A DNA stretch of 64,000 bases, from contig NZ_JAHXSA010000001.1 of assembly GCF_019429565.1 (NCBI RefSeq), positions 310,001 through 374,000 of the forward strand, in the 5' to 3' direction. Positions 20,184 through 28,458 of this stretch are shown here, piece after piece (the first letter of the stretch is position 1; every line of letters starts with the position of its first letter). Source of the stretch: Schaalia sp. ORNL0103 (GTDB taxonomy: Bacteria; Actinomycetota; Actinomycetes; Actinomycetales; Actinomycetaceae). A program made the translations under genes and the position numbers. The notes under the pieces were generated by a model. That model was not told the DNA's origin. It searched no databases and saw nothing but the letters and a program-made list of their open reading frames with translations.

Positions 20184-21535
20184 CACTGCTCCTCCTCGAT
20201 CGACGAGGCCGGGGCAGCCTGGGTGCTTCCCTGACCGTGAGCGCTCACGAGCGAGGCCCACATGGCTTCGAAGGTGGGCAGCGTCTTGGACGTGCAGGCG
20301 ATGTCGTCGACCGTGATGCCGGGCGTCACCAGGCCCAGGATCGCGCCGAAGGTCGCCATACGGTGATCCGCGTAGGAGCGGATCTGCGCGGCATGAAGCG
20401 GGTGCGGTGTGATGATCAGGCCGTCCTCGGTCTCTTCGGCCTGCCCGCCCGCGCGGTTGATCTCGGCGACCAGGGCCGCCAGGCGGTCGGTCTCGTGTCC
20501 GCGCAGGTGCGCGATGCCGCTCAGGTGCGAGGGAGTCGAGGCGTATGCGCAGATCGCGGCCAGGGTGGGGGTGAGCTCTCCGACCTCGGCCATGGTTGCC
20601 TTGATGCCCGGGTAGTTGCCGGCGCCGGGACCACTCAGGGTCAGGCCCTCCTCGTCCTGAGTGATGGTCGCGCCCATGTGACCGAGCAGCGCGCGCCAGG
20701 CGTCGCCCGCCTGCGTTGTCGCCCCCGGCCACGCAGGGATGCGCACGCGCCCGCCTGTCACCATTGCGGCGGCCAGGAAGGGGCCGGCGTTGGACAGGTC
20801 CGGCTCGACTGTGATGTCGCCGCCGCGCGGACGCGACGGGAAGATGTGCCAGGTGGACAGGTTCGCGCGCCCCTCGTCCACGACCTCCAGGTCGATGCCC
20901 GCGCCCGCGAGGGACGCCAGCGTCATTTCCACGTGAGGCATCGACGGGACGACGCCCGGAGCCGACACAAAGAGCGGATCACCCACGAGGGGAGAGACGA
21001 GCAGCAACGCGGAGAGGAACTGCGAAGAGGACGAGGAGTCCACCCAGGCCTGCGCGCCCAGCGGCGTGTGGATCGGGCCTTGAATCGTGAAGGGCAGGTG
21101 CCCGCGCTCACCGTGATACGTAACGGTCGCGCCCATGCGCACCAGGGCGTCCAGGAGCGGACCCAGCGGGCGCGCGTAAGCCTGCTCATCCCCGTCGAAG
21201 AGCGTCTCCTCGGGGGACAGTGCGGCCAGGGGAGGCAGGAAACGCATGACGGTGCCGGCCAAGCCGCACTCGATGCGACCGCCGCGCGGCGGCAGCGACA
21301 TCGGGGTGACGCGCAGGATGCCCGCCCCCTCGTCCTCGACGCGTGCGCCCATCACCTCCAGGGCAGCCGCAAACAGGCGCGTGTCGCGCGCGTCCAGGGC
21401 ACCCCGAATAACGGAGGGAGAATCGGCGACGGCCGCCAGGTACAGGGCACGCGCCGTGATTGACTTCGAACCCGGCACCTCGACCGTGGCATCCACGGGG
21501 GAGGTGGCCAGGGGAGCGGGCCAGGGCGCGCTCAC
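20183..21535 (-). CDS. aroA: 3-phosphoshikimate 1-carboxyvinyltransferase (EPSP synthase)
   Basis: 450 residues from GTG 21535, which overlaps the stop of the upstream DoxX gene. Motifs: EVPGSKSITARAL (substrate lysine), ECGLAGTVMRFLPPL, DSSSSSQFLSALLL, HETDRLAALVAEI and YADHRMATFGAI. Catalyses shikimate-3-phosphate + PEP to EPSP in the shikimate pathway. The usual SKS-T-NRA sequence is SKSITARA here, a small deviation. The stretch before the stop (QAAPASSIEEEQ) is low-complexity and contains a 12-mer copy. Confidence 0.95.
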   Translation of the reverse strand: MSAPWPAPLATSPVDATVEVPGSKSITARALYLAAVADSPSVIRGALDARDTRLFAAALEVMGARVEDEGAGILRVTPMSLPPRGGRIECGLAGTVMRFLPPLAALSPEETLFDGDEQAYARPLGPLLDALVRMGATVTYHGERGHLPFTIQGPIHTPLGAQAWVDSSSSSQFLSALLLVSPLVGDPLFVSAPGVVPSMPHVEMTLASLAGAGIDLEVVDEGRANLSTWHIFPSRPRGGDITVEPDLSNAGPFLAAAMVTGGRVRIPAWPGATTQAGDAWRALLGHMGATITQDEEGLTLSGPGAGNYPGIKATMAEVGELTPTLAAICAYASTPSHLSGIAHLRGHETDRLAALVAEINRAGGQAEETEDGLIITPHPLHAAQIRSYADHRMATFGAILGLVTPGITVDDIACTSKTLPTFEAMWASLVSAHGQGSTQAAPASSIEEEQ

Positions 21536-22059
21536 GAAGCGGTGCCGCTCAGACGCTCCACGACGGCGGCCTCGGCCGCAGCGATCGCGCGGCGCTGGTC
21601 GCGGCGCATCGCGTGGGCGACGAGGGCCGAGGGTTGACCGACGCGGTCCGTCGACGCGAGGAGGACACCGGCGGCCAGGCCCGCCTTATTCAGCGTGCGG
21701 TAGCGACGGCGCTTGATCTGCTCCTTGGATAGGCCGCGCGTCGTGCCCGGCAGGGGAGCGTTCACGAGGGCCATCGGCGCGCCGATCGCAGCCAGGGTCA
21801 GGGCGGCCACGCGGGGCTTGCGGCCGAGCGCAAAACGCAGGCCGGCGACGACCGTCACCGCACCCGTCACACGGGTCGCGACGGCCAGCTGCTGATCCGT
21901 CAGCGGCTCCAGGCCGACCGCGTCGGTCGCCTTGTCGATGAGGGGACGAACGCCCGCGGCGCGCTCCACGTGGAAACGCGGATGCATGAGGGCATCAACC
22001 CCGTCGGCGATGAACGGGGCGGCGAGCAGGGGACGGGCAACAACGCGCAGCAGATTCAT
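21532..22059 (-). CDS. DoxX-family membrane protein
   Basis: 175 residues from ATG 22059. It starts MNLLRVVARPLLAAPFIADG, typical of DoxX/SURF4-like proteins. About four membrane segments follow, then a basic C-terminal tail (KEQIKRRRYRTLNKA). In mycobacteria DoxX has been linked to a membrane oxidoreductase complex. First gene of the DoxX-aroA-rsgA unit and divergent from the redox sigma-factor gene. Confidence 0.8.
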   Translation of the reverse strand: MNLLRVVARPLLAAPFIADGVDALMHPRFHVERAAGVRPLIDKATDAVGLEPLTDQQLAVATRVTGAVTVVAGLRFALGRKPRVAALTLAAIGAPMALVNAPLPGTTRGLSKEQIKRRRYRTLNKAGLAAGVLLASTDRVGQPSALVAHAMRRDQRRAIAAAEAAVVERLSGTAS

Positions 22060-22162
22060 ACCCCTATTGTTCGACACCTTTGCCCCTGGGGGAAGCCGAA
22101 CGGCCTACCCACTCCCAAAGAACGGGATGAAAGTGGCGCAACGCACAATTGTAGAGGGTTGT

Positions 22163-22187
22163 GGAATAAAGAGGGGCGTGAGGCGTT
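22163..22187 (+). promoter_or_regulatory. Possible SigR/SigH-type promoter
   Basis: GGAAT, 17 bases, then GTT, close to the GGAAT-N18-GTT consensus for SigR/SigH promoters. It lies about 70 bases upstream of the sigma-factor start, the place expected for autoregulation. Confidence 0.55.
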
Positions 22188-22257
22188 GCCCTCAGTATGA
22201 CTGCCCATCGACCACTCCCATTCGCGCCGCACGCCCGCGCGACTACTCTGGGAGGCG

Positions 22258-22890
22258 ATGGAAACGACAACCCCCTCAACGACGACCCAGGCACCCGAGG
22301 CCGCCCCGGCCTCGTCCGCCCCGGATGGTGCCGAGCTCGAGGCACGCTTCATGGACGAAGCGATGCCCCTCATGAACCAACTCTTCGGCGCGGCACTGGG
22401 CATGACCCGCAATCGCGCCGACGCGGAGGATCTGGTTCAGGAGACCTACCTCAAGGCCTATCAGAAGTTCCACCAGTACCAGCCCGGCACCAACATCAAG
22501 GCCTGGCTCTACCGGATCCTCACCAACACCTACATCACCAGCTACCGCAAGGCGCAGCGCTCGCCCAAGCGTGCCTCCAGCGACACGGTCGAAGACTGGC
22601 AGCTAGCCGACGCCGCCTCCCACTCGGAGGTCGGCCTCAAATCCGCGGAAGTCGAGGCGCTCGAGGCGCTTCCCTCCGCTCAGCTGCGCGACGCCCTCGA
22701 TTCGCTCTCAGAGGAACACCGGATGGTTGTCCTCATGGCTGACGTTGAGGGTATGAGCTACAAGGAAATCGCCGAAGAACTAGGAGTTCCCATGGGGACC
22801 GTCATGAGCCGACTGAACCGGGCGCGCAAGAACCTGCGCTCCGCGCTGGCCGACGTCGCCGCGGAATACGGGATCGGAGGAGCCAAGTGA
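22258..22890 (+). CDS. sigR: ECF sigma factor, SigR/SigH type
   Basis: 210 residues, with GGGAGG just before ATG 22258. A disordered Ala/Pro/Thr N-terminus (~1-30) precedes region 2 ([35 protein letters not shown]) and region 4 ([19 protein letters not shown]). The size and the following zinc anti-sigma gene identify the thiol-oxidative-stress group (SigR in Streptomyces, SigH in mycobacteria). It directs thioredoxin and related genes under disulfide stress. The stop overlaps the start of rsrA (GTGA). Confidence 0.92.
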   Translation: METTTPSTTTQAPEAAPASSAPDGAELEARFMDEAMPLMNQLFGAALGMTRNRADAEDLVQETYLKAYQKFHQYQPGTNIKAWLYRILTNTYITSYRKAQRSPKRASSDTVEDWQLADAASHSEVGLKSAEVEALEALPSAQLRDALDSLSEEHRMVVLMADVEGMSYKEIAEELGVPMGTVMSRLNRARKNLRSALADVAAEYGIGGAK

Positions 22891-23186
22891 ATACTCACGT
22901 GACCTGCCAGGACGTCCTGGACGCCCTGTACGAACTGATCGACTGCGAGGAATGCGACCGCCGCAGCGGCCTCATCGATGCCGGATCCGTGCCCGGGCCC
23001 GATGCCCACGCCCGCGCCCTCATGATCAAGCACGTCGCCACCTGCGCGCACTGCACCGACGCCCTGGACGCCGAGCGCCACGTGCGCGCCCTCATGCGCG
23101 GCTGCTACGAGACCGAGCAGGCCTCCGATGCGCTGCGCGCCCGCGTCGTCGCTTCGATCACCAGCATGTCCGTCACCTGGCGCTAG
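22887..23186 (+). CDS. rsrA: Zinc-binding redox anti-sigma factor RsrA-like
   Basis: 99 residues from GTG 22887, overlapping the sigma gene. The ZAS motif HVATCAHC (His-x3-Cys-x2-Cys) is present together with upstream cysteines (CQDVLDAL and CEEC). Zinc-bound reduced RsrA holds SigR; disulfide formation releases it. It also contains the extra CEEC pair, which may tune redox sensitivity. Confidence 0.9.
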   Translation: MNTHVTCQDVLDALYELIDCEECDRRSGLIDAGSVPGPDAHARALMIKHVATCAHCTDALDAERHVRALMRGCYETEQASDALRARVVASITSMSVTWR

Positions 23187-23354
23187 GAGCGCTACGACAG
23201 TGCGTGATCGCGTCGCGCCGCGCGGGCTGACGAGGACGGGGTTGCCGCCCGTTTTTCGGTGACCTTCGTCGCCGCGAACGGCCTGTGCCTTGGTGGTTTG
23301 GGCCAATGTGTGCAAAAATGCTTCAGTCTAGACAACAAACCCAAGGAGAATGAC

Positions 23355-23429
23355 ATGTCGAAGCGGGGTCGTAAGCGTCGCGATCGTCGTAAGCACGGCG
23401 CGAACCACGGCAAGCGTCCTAACGCCTGA
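23355..23429 (+). CDS. 24-residue bL37/AURKAIP1-COX24-type ribosomal microprotein
   Basis: MSKRGRKRRDRRKHG then ANHGKRPNA: 24 residues, nearly all basic, with AAGGAGA ten bases before the ATG. It matches the tiny actinobacterial 50S protein (bL37, AURKAIP1/COX24 domain) seen in mycobacterial ribosome structures, with the invariant ANHGKRPN end. Likely a structural ribosomal protein that docks in rRNA. Monocistronic and closed by a strong terminator. It is often missed by gene finders because of its length. Confidence 0.88.
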   Translation: MSKRGRKRRDRRKHGANHGKRPNA

Positions 23430-23442
23430 GCCGAATACGTTG

Positions 23443-23474
23443 CGCGCCCGGACCGGTTGGTCCGGGCGCGTTTT
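23443..23474 (+). terminator. Terminator after the bL37-like gene
   Basis: CGCGCCCGGACC, loop GGTT, GGTCCGGGCGCG, then TTTT: a perfect 12-bp stem followed by a T-run. Confidence 0.9.
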
Positions 23475-23737
23475 GTATGCGCGTCGTGTATGCGTTTTGT
23501 TTGCGTCACCGGCGGGAGCCAGGTGCGGTTTCGCGAGGCACGCGTGGCATGCGGGGTGCGCGCAGCTTGGTTTGCGTCCCCTGTGCGACGGAAAGCGACG
23601 TGCGGCGGGCTCATCCGCCGCCGATCGTAAGCGCGCCCGCTCATGCGAACAGGTTGTCCGTGTACTGGGCTGACGCCGAGAGCGCGCGTGGTAGCGTGAG
23701 CAACCCATCTATGGGTGGTGTCAATCCACCGGCCCTC
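23475..23737. other. Intergenic stretch without a recognised gene
   Basis: Between the bL37 terminator and the left palindromic repeat. No supported ORF, RNA gene or motif was seen. Confidence 0.5.
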
Positions 23738-23844
23738 GTTCTGGATAGGAAACGCTGTTCTGGATAGGAACTACTCATCTGGATAGGTTATTAAGCTATC
23801 CAGAACGCGATAACCTATCCAGTACGCTGTTTCCTATCCAGAAC
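23738..23844. repeat. Multi-unit palindrome, left copy (flanks the nuclease gene)
   Basis: 107 bp made of six TGGATAGG-type units: three forward (TTCTGGATAGGAAACG, TCTGGATAGGAACTA, TCTGGATAGGTTATT), then three reversed (AGCTATCCAGAACGC, ATAACCTATCCAGTA, GTTTCCTATCCAGAAC). The outermost 16-bp arms are exact inverted copies. The whole element matches, in inverted orientation, the one at 25170-25273. It overlaps the last ~10 codons of the nuclease gene. Confidence 0.85.
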
Positions 23845-24915
23845 ATGAACTCCTTGTGGGGTGCGTCCGATCCGGAAACGTCTATTTCGACCATCACAAC
23901 GCTCGGTGGGAGGGCTCCATAGAAGGCGATGATCGAGTGATGAGCTCGTACGCCCTAGCGCTCTCATGAGCCTCAACCGTAGACCCTCCCAGTCGTTGTA
24001 GTCCGGCCAGCTGACACGAACAATGTTCCACCCTGCATCGCGAAGATCCTCATCCCTGCGGATCCACTCCCGTTTTGCACGCGCAAGATCGGATTGGTTG
24101 TCGCCTAGTTTTCCGATGCCGTCAAATTCAATGATGATTCGAAGATCTGCGATGACAATATCTGCGTAATAGTGACGACCCCGGACCTCGATATGTACTT
24201 GAGTCAGTGACGGGAATGGGCTGATCGAGCGCACAAGCCAAAGCAAGGCTGCTTCAGCAGGATTTTCGCATCCAGGATCAATCGCGTGAAGAATGGCACG
24301 TGCTCGGCGTAGTCCTCGTTTTGTGGGGGAATGTTCGAGGCGCTTGAGGAGCGCTACGCGGATTTCTTCTGCCCGTTCACGTGATTCCATCTGCTCAAAC
24401 ATTGAAAAGTTGCTCCACTGATGCAGTGCCATGCATCCGAGGACGAAAGCCTCCAATGGCTCCTCTTGCTGAACGCAACGGATGAGTGCATCGTACGGGT
24501 GTTCCGTTTCCAATCCGTTAGTGCGTCTGCGTTCCTCGGAGAGCGGGGGGATGGTGGAACAGGTGACACATGTTTCGGGTACTGTCGTTGAGCCGATCGA
24601 ACACGCTGGAAGTCGGGAAGTAGATCGTCTTGTCGGCCTGTAGATGGTTATCTTTGGATTCGCGGACCATCCCTGAATTCCGTTGAGTAGAAGGCAACTA
24701 CGTCCTACGTACAGTGCTTGGTGCTGCAGGGATGCACTCACTACATGGATTCGGGCGAGGGCAACTGCGTTCCATATTTCCCATGGAGTTGACTTGTCTG
24801 GATGGAGTGGGAGAGCAGCTGCAATGCCGCGCATGATGCGCACGGTGACGGGCGAATACGCTTGGCTCTTTGGCGTCTGGAAGATATCGGTGACGACAAC
24901 AGGTACCTGGTTCAT
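23815..24915 (-). CDS. AbiEi-like/DUF559-type nuclease-domain protein between inverted repeats
   Basis: 366 residues from ATG 24915. The frame is open for 25 more codons upstream (to a TAA at 24991-24993) without a standard start, so the N-terminus may be truncated or use a weak codon. The N-terminal half resembles AbiEi-like proteins (YVGRSCLLLNGIQGW region). The C-terminal domain (~222-315) looks like DUF559/Vsr-type PD-(D/E)xK nuclease: ENPAEAALLW, HYYADIVIADLRIIIEFDG, and RDEDLRDAGWNIVRVSW. Codon use is less GC-rich than the neighbours. The C-terminal residues (VLDRKQRTG) are encoded by the flanking repeat. No antitoxin or transposase is adjacent. DNA cleavage is inferred from the fold only. 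Confidence 0.6.
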   Translation of the reverse strand: MNQVPVVVTDIFQTPKSQAYSPVTVRIMRGIAAALPLHPDKSTPWEIWNAVALARIHVVSASLQHQALYVGRSCLLLNGIQGWSANPKITIYRPTRRSTSRLPACSIGSTTVPETCVTCSTIPPLSEERRRTNGLETEHPYDALIRCVQQEEPLEAFVLGCMALHQWSNFSMFEQMESRERAEEIRVALLKRLEHSPTKRGLRRARAILHAIDPGCENPAEAALLWLVRSISPFPSLTQVHIEVRGRHYYADIVIADLRIIIEFDGIGKLGDNQSDLARAKREWIRRDEDLRDAGWNIVRVSWPDYNDWEGLRLRLMRALGRTSSSLDHRLLWSPPTERCDGRNRRFRIGRTPQGVHVLDRKQRTG

Positions 24916-25169
24916 GCATCTAGCTTCGAACAGAGCCTCGAGTTGGGCGTAGTCGAAAAGGAGGGCCTGTGGATAACCGGCTCTCTTGATTTACCCCTGT
25001 GCATAACGGCAAGGAGTGAGGTGTTGGGAGTCGTCTGTCAGGATGGGTGGCTGGACTCGCGTGCGGAGAGCTGTTAGCGATGGGGTGTATGAGGGGGCTG
25101 ACATCTGATTGCACGCTGTTGGCGTGAGGAGCATCCCATAGAGATCAACGAGGAGAAGCCCCGCACACC
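24916..25169. other. Upstream region of the nuclease gene
   Basis: 254 bp inside the repeat-bounded segment, relatively AT-rich. It carries the 25-codon open extension of the nuclease frame and presumably its promoter. No other gene seen. Confidence 0.4.
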
Positions 25170-25273
25170 ATCTGGATAGGAAACGGAAATCGGGATAGGT
25201 TATTGCGTTCTGGATAGCTTATTTTCTTATCCAGATGAGTAGTTCCTATCCAGAACGACGTTTCCTATCCATA
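25170..25273. repeat. Multi-unit palindrome, right copy (inverted match to 23738-23844)
   Basis: About 104 bp. Reverse-complementing the left element gives the same unit order: GGATAGGAAAC, GGATAGGTTAT, TTCTGGATAGCTTA, then ATCCAGATGAGTAGTTCC and CGTTTCCTATCC. A few units have decayed (CGGGATAGG, TTATCCAG). The copy pair delimits a ~1.54 kb segment. Confidence 0.85.
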
Positions 25274-25587
25274 AGCCAACGCAACTATTTCCAGTGAGCC
25301 GAATACGCGCGCGAGACACCTGGACGAGGAACCAGATATCGGCCGATGTACTCGTGGCGATCCTGAGACAACAGGGTCTCGTACTCCTGTGGGAAACACA
25401 GACGCCTTGGCTTCGGCGCGGATGATAGTGAGTGCCCCTGCGGCTGACGTTGGACTCGTGCCCTGTGGAGCAACGACGAGCCTGTGCGAGAGGCAGGAAA
25501 CCTCCCTCGCAGCGTATCCTGGTACATGTTGGCGCGCGGGTGCGTCCCGGCGCGCACAGACTGATTCGTCGATACGAAAGAGGCCCC
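25274..25587. other. Intergenic region before the esterase
   Basis: 314 bp between the right repeat and the esterase start. Frames on both strands are open here, but none has a convincing start or ribosome binding site. No feature assigned. Confidence 0.4.
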
Positions 25588-26472
25588 ATGTCCCTCCAGA
25601 TGCGCGTTGTTCACTTCTGTATGGGTCTTGTGCCTCCGTTGCTCCACAGCGAGACGGCAACTGAGCAGATGGCGCTCCACGCCCCGAAGCCGCATCCGAT
25701 GCCTCGACGCATGCGTGCGCGTTTCACCGCGACGAGCGAAAATGGCGTTACCCGCGTGTTTCCGAAGCGGGGCCTGCGTTCGGGCGGTGCACTCATCTAT
25801 CTGCATGGCGGAGCGTACGTGTACCCGATGGTCGTGGGCCAGTGGGGCATCGTCGAGGGCCTTATCGACCGCACGGGCCTGCCCGTCATCATTCCCGACT
25901 ACCCGCTCGCCCCCAAGCACACCGCGACCGAAGCTTTCGACTTCGTCCAGCCCATCGTCGACGAGGCCCAGGCTGAGTTCGGCCGCGTCGTTATCTTCGG
26001 CGACTCGGCGGGTGGAGGCCTGGCGCTGTCCCTCGCCATGCAGCGACGCGACGCGGACAAACGTCAGGTGGACGGCCTCGTCCTGTACGCGCCGTGGGTG
26101 GATGTGACCATGACGAACCCCGAGATCGAGAAGGTGCAGCTCCGCGACAAGATCCTGCGTGTCCCCGGCCTGGCGTGGGCGGGCCGCGCGTGGGCGGGCG
26201 ACCTGGATCCGACCGACTGGTGTGTCAGCCCCCTGTATGGTGACCCGGCGGGACTGCCGCCGATGCGCATCTTCCAGGGAGACGCGGACATCGTGGGCCC
26301 CGACGTGATCGATTTTGCGCGTAAGGCCGCTCGCGCCGGCGTCGACGTGCGTTTGCGGGTGGAGCCGGATGGCTTCCACGTGTATGTCCTGGGCGTTCCC
26401 ACCATTCCCGAGGCCGAGGCCGCCCTCGACCACAGCGCGCGCTTCATCTCGGGGATCCTCACCCAGGCGTAG
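25588..26472 (+). CDS. Alpha/beta hydrolase (HSL/acetyl-esterase family)
   Basis: 294 residues from ATG 25588. The oxyanion-hole motif HGGAYVYPMV and the nucleophile elbow GDSAGGGLALS are those of the hormone-sensitive-lipase family. The acid is in FQGDADIVGPD and the His in DGFHVYVL. Likely a cytoplasmic carboxylesterase; the substrate is unknown. Its last ~55 bp and the bases after its stop reappear at 28323-28412, so this 3' end took part in a local duplication. Confidence 0.85.
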   Translation: MSLQMRVVHFCMGLVPPLLHSETATEQMALHAPKPHPMPRRMRARFTATSENGVTRVFPKRGLRSGGALIYLHGGAYVYPMVVGQWGIVEGLIDRTGLPVIIPDYPLAPKHTATEAFDFVQPIVDEAQAEFGRVVIFGDSAGGGLALSLAMQRRDADKRQVDGLVLYAPWVDVTMTNPEIEKVQLRDKILRVPGLAWAGRAWAGDLDPTDWCVSPLYGDPAGLPPMRIFQGDADIVGPDVIDFARKAARAGVDVRLRVEPDGFHVYVLGVPTIPEAEAALDHSARFISGILTQA

Positions 26473-26535
26473 TCCCGCCCGTTTCACGCGCTGTTTCACG
26501 GCCTCGTCGATTGAGGACGACGGTTGCGGGTAGCC

Positions 26536-27237
26536 TCAGTCGATGCGTGCCTCGACGATGGACCACGTGTGGGGGTAGACCTCCATGGTCATGGAGGCGG
26601 ACCCGGAGCGCCGAGCGCAGGCCTCGTAGAGAACACCCGTGAGACCGCCGCGCGAGGCGATGTCGTCAGCATTGTCTGTTTTGATGACCGTGGCGCGCTT
26701 GGTGCCATCAGCGAGGGTCATCGTGAAGTCGTTGTCCCATCCGTTATCGGGACTGTGATTAGCGCTCGTCCAGTTGCGTGACCGTGGCGTCTGCTCGAAG
26801 CTGCACGAGGTGACAGTGACGGTGGTGGTGCCCTCCTTCAGGTCGCGGAAGGCGGGAAGGCCGCGGCTGATCGACTGGAACCCCACGAACAACGCGGTCA
26901 CGCACAGGACGACGATGGCGAAGGAACGCTGGTTGTACTTCTCAATATCGATGTCGCGCTTGGCGCGCCGAACACCGAGGTACGCGAACGCGCACGCGAT
27001 GAGGAGCCCGGCGACGAGGACGAGCCCACCGCCGCAGGCCTGCACTTTCCACACGACGCGATCGCGGCCGAAATCTGTGTGATCTCCGATGAACCAGAAG
27101 AGGGCGATGGCAGCAATGACCAGAGCCATGAGAATGACCCCGATGGCGGTGGCGATCTTCTTGAGGACGCCTGCGCCTGTCGATCCTTGCGCGGGTGAGG
27201 ACGCCCGACGAGGAGAGGAAGCGGGGTTGCGTGACAT
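26536..27237 (-). CDS. Membrane protein with two-Cys C-terminal domain (paralogue 1 of 5)
   Basis: 233 residues. The N-terminus is Ser/Pro/Arg-rich. Three membrane segments (e.g. AIGVILMALVIAAIALFWFI and GGGLVLVAGLLIACAFAYLG) precede a ~95-residue C-terminal domain: TVTVTSCSFEQ, FTMTLADGTKRATVIKTD, GVLYEACARRSGSASMTMEVY, SIVEARID. Two cysteines (SCSF and YEAC) are invariant in the five paralogues and could form an extracytoplasmic disulfide. No known family recognised. Confidence 0.72.
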   Translation of the reverse strand: MSRNPASSPRRASSPAQGSTGAGVLKKIATAIGVILMALVIAAIALFWFIGDHTDFGRDRVVWKVQACGGGLVLVAGLLIACAFAYLGVRRAKRDIDIEKYNQRSFAIVVLCVTALFVGFQSISRGLPAFRDLKEGTTTVTVTSCSFEQTPRSRNWTSANHSPDNGWDNDFTMTLADGTKRATVIKTDNADDIASRGGLTGVLYEACARRSGSASMTMEVYPHTWSIVEARID

Positions 27238-27315
27238 GGGTTCCCTTTCGGGTCGCAGTGGTTGGGACGAGGCCGGGGCGCGTGCGCGGGCATGCCGGGT
27301 GTGTGGGGCGACGGA

Positions 27316-28185
27316 TTAGTTGTTGATCCTCGCGCTCGCGACGACCCTCGAATGCGTGTAGTAACCGATGGTCATGGTCGCGTTGCCGGAGCGCAGGGCG
27401 CAGGCCTCGTAGAGGACGGCTGTCACGTCCCCTTGCCTCGCAATCTCATCCTTGCTGTCCGTCTCAACGGTCTGCGTGTGGGTCGAGCCGTCCTCAAACG
27501 TCATGATGAACTGGTTCTTATACACGGTCGAGACTCCGCCGCGGGGGCGTGACCGACTCGTCTTGTACTGGTCGAAGCTGCATGACGTGACCGTGACAGT
27601 GTGTGGGCCGTCGGCGACGTCAAGCACCGCGGGAACGCCGTTCGACAGCGCGTAAATGGCGAATCCGACGCCAAAGACACCGACCATGCCCAGGCCGAGC
27701 TGGCGTTGTTGTGCCACTTTCTCGTCGCCCCGTGCGCTTGCTATGAGGTAGTTGCGCCGCGTAGCGGCATAGAGGGGAATCATAGCGAGGGCGAAGACGA
27801 GCGCGACGGCGCACTTGATGAGGGTCCAGACGATCCGTTCCGTGCCGAAGTCGAACATCTCGCCGAAGAAATAGAAGACCATGCCGACGAGGAGTCCGAC
27901 GAGCAGGAGGAGAAGCCACCACCCCGTGTGCTTTTTCGGCGCTGCGTCCTCGCCGGAAGGATCGGTGGGGGAAGGAACACTCTGAGAGGCCTCGTCGGCG
28001 TCGGACGACGCGGCATACGCCTCCCCGTATGGGGACCCCTGGTATTCCCAACCCTGGTACGAGAGCGGCGGCAAGGAAGGCTGCGCGTCACCCGCTTGCG
28101 GCTGCGGCACCTGCGGCTGGTTGGCGGGTTGAGTGCCGTCAGTGGACGGATCGTAGGGGGAGAGATAAGGGTATTGATTGCTCAT
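27316..28185 (-). CDS. Membrane protein with two-Cys C-terminal domain (paralogue 2 of 5)
   Basis: 289 residues. A long disordered Pro/Gln/Ser/Asp N-terminus (~1-85) with SNQYPYLSPYDP precedes three membrane segments (WWLLLLLVGLLVGMVFYFFG; WTLIKCAVALVFALAMIPL; GMVGVFGVGFAIYALSNG). The C-terminal domain follows: TVTVTSCSFDQ, FIMTFEDGSTHTQTVETD, VLYEACALRSGNATM, VASARINN. Same orientation as its relatives. Function unknown. Confidence 0.72.
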   Translation of the reverse strand: MSNQYPYLSPYDPSTDGTQPANQPQVPQPQAGDAQPSLPPLSYQGWEYQGSPYGEAYAASSDADEASQSVPSPTDPSGEDAAPKKHTGWWLLLLLVGLLVGMVFYFFGEMFDFGTERIVWTLIKCAVALVFALAMIPLYAATRRNYLIASARGDEKVAQQRQLGLGMVGVFGVGFAIYALSNGVPAVLDVADGPHTVTVTSCSFDQYKTSRSRPRGGVSTVYKNQFIMTFEDGSTHTQTVETDSKDEIARQGDVTAVLYEACALRSGNATMTIGYYTHSRVVASARINN

Positions 28186-28322
28186 GGCTGCTACCTGTCG
28201 GACGGGTGCATGACGACGAGCCTAGGGTGTTTCCTCGGGAACGGGTGCGCTTCCAGGAGGATCCAGGTGCGCGGTGAGCGACCAGGTGCCGACGTGCTCG
28301 TCAGTCTTCACAGTACCGCTCG

Positions 28323-28412
28323 CGGCCGCCCTCGACCACAGTGCGCGCTTCATCTCGGGGATCCTCATCCAGGCGTGAGGCGACCCATTTCATGCCTCGT
28401 TAATCGAGGACG
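28323..28412 (+). pseudogene. Duplicated 3' end of the esterase gene (scar)
   Basis: CGGCCGCCCTCGACCACA and the following ~40 bases match the last codons of the esterase (around 26420-26472) with a few changes, reading into a TGA instead of TAG. The similarity continues into the flank (TTTCATGCCTCGTTAATC... against TTTCACGGCCTCGTCGATT...). It lies between paralogues 2 and 3, marking the end of a duplicated segment. Confidence 0.8.
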
Positions 28413-28458
28413 AGAAGCAACCGAAGCGCACTCGCGGTCGGAGCGACGGCGAGCCTCG

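Noticed and set aside
23738-23844. CRISPR array
   Set aside because: Units are 10-16 bp, irregularly spaced and mirrored rather than direct; no cas genes.
23815-24915. Transposase or insertion sequence
   Set aside because: No DDE or HUH motif; the domain pattern is AbiEi/DUF559-like, and the end repeats are palindromic rather than simple terminal inverted repeats.
25285-26499. Minus-strand gene opposite the esterase
   Set aside because: The esterase has catalytic motifs and a proper start; the antisense frame has none, although its end (HEYIGRYLVPRPG) looks protein-like.
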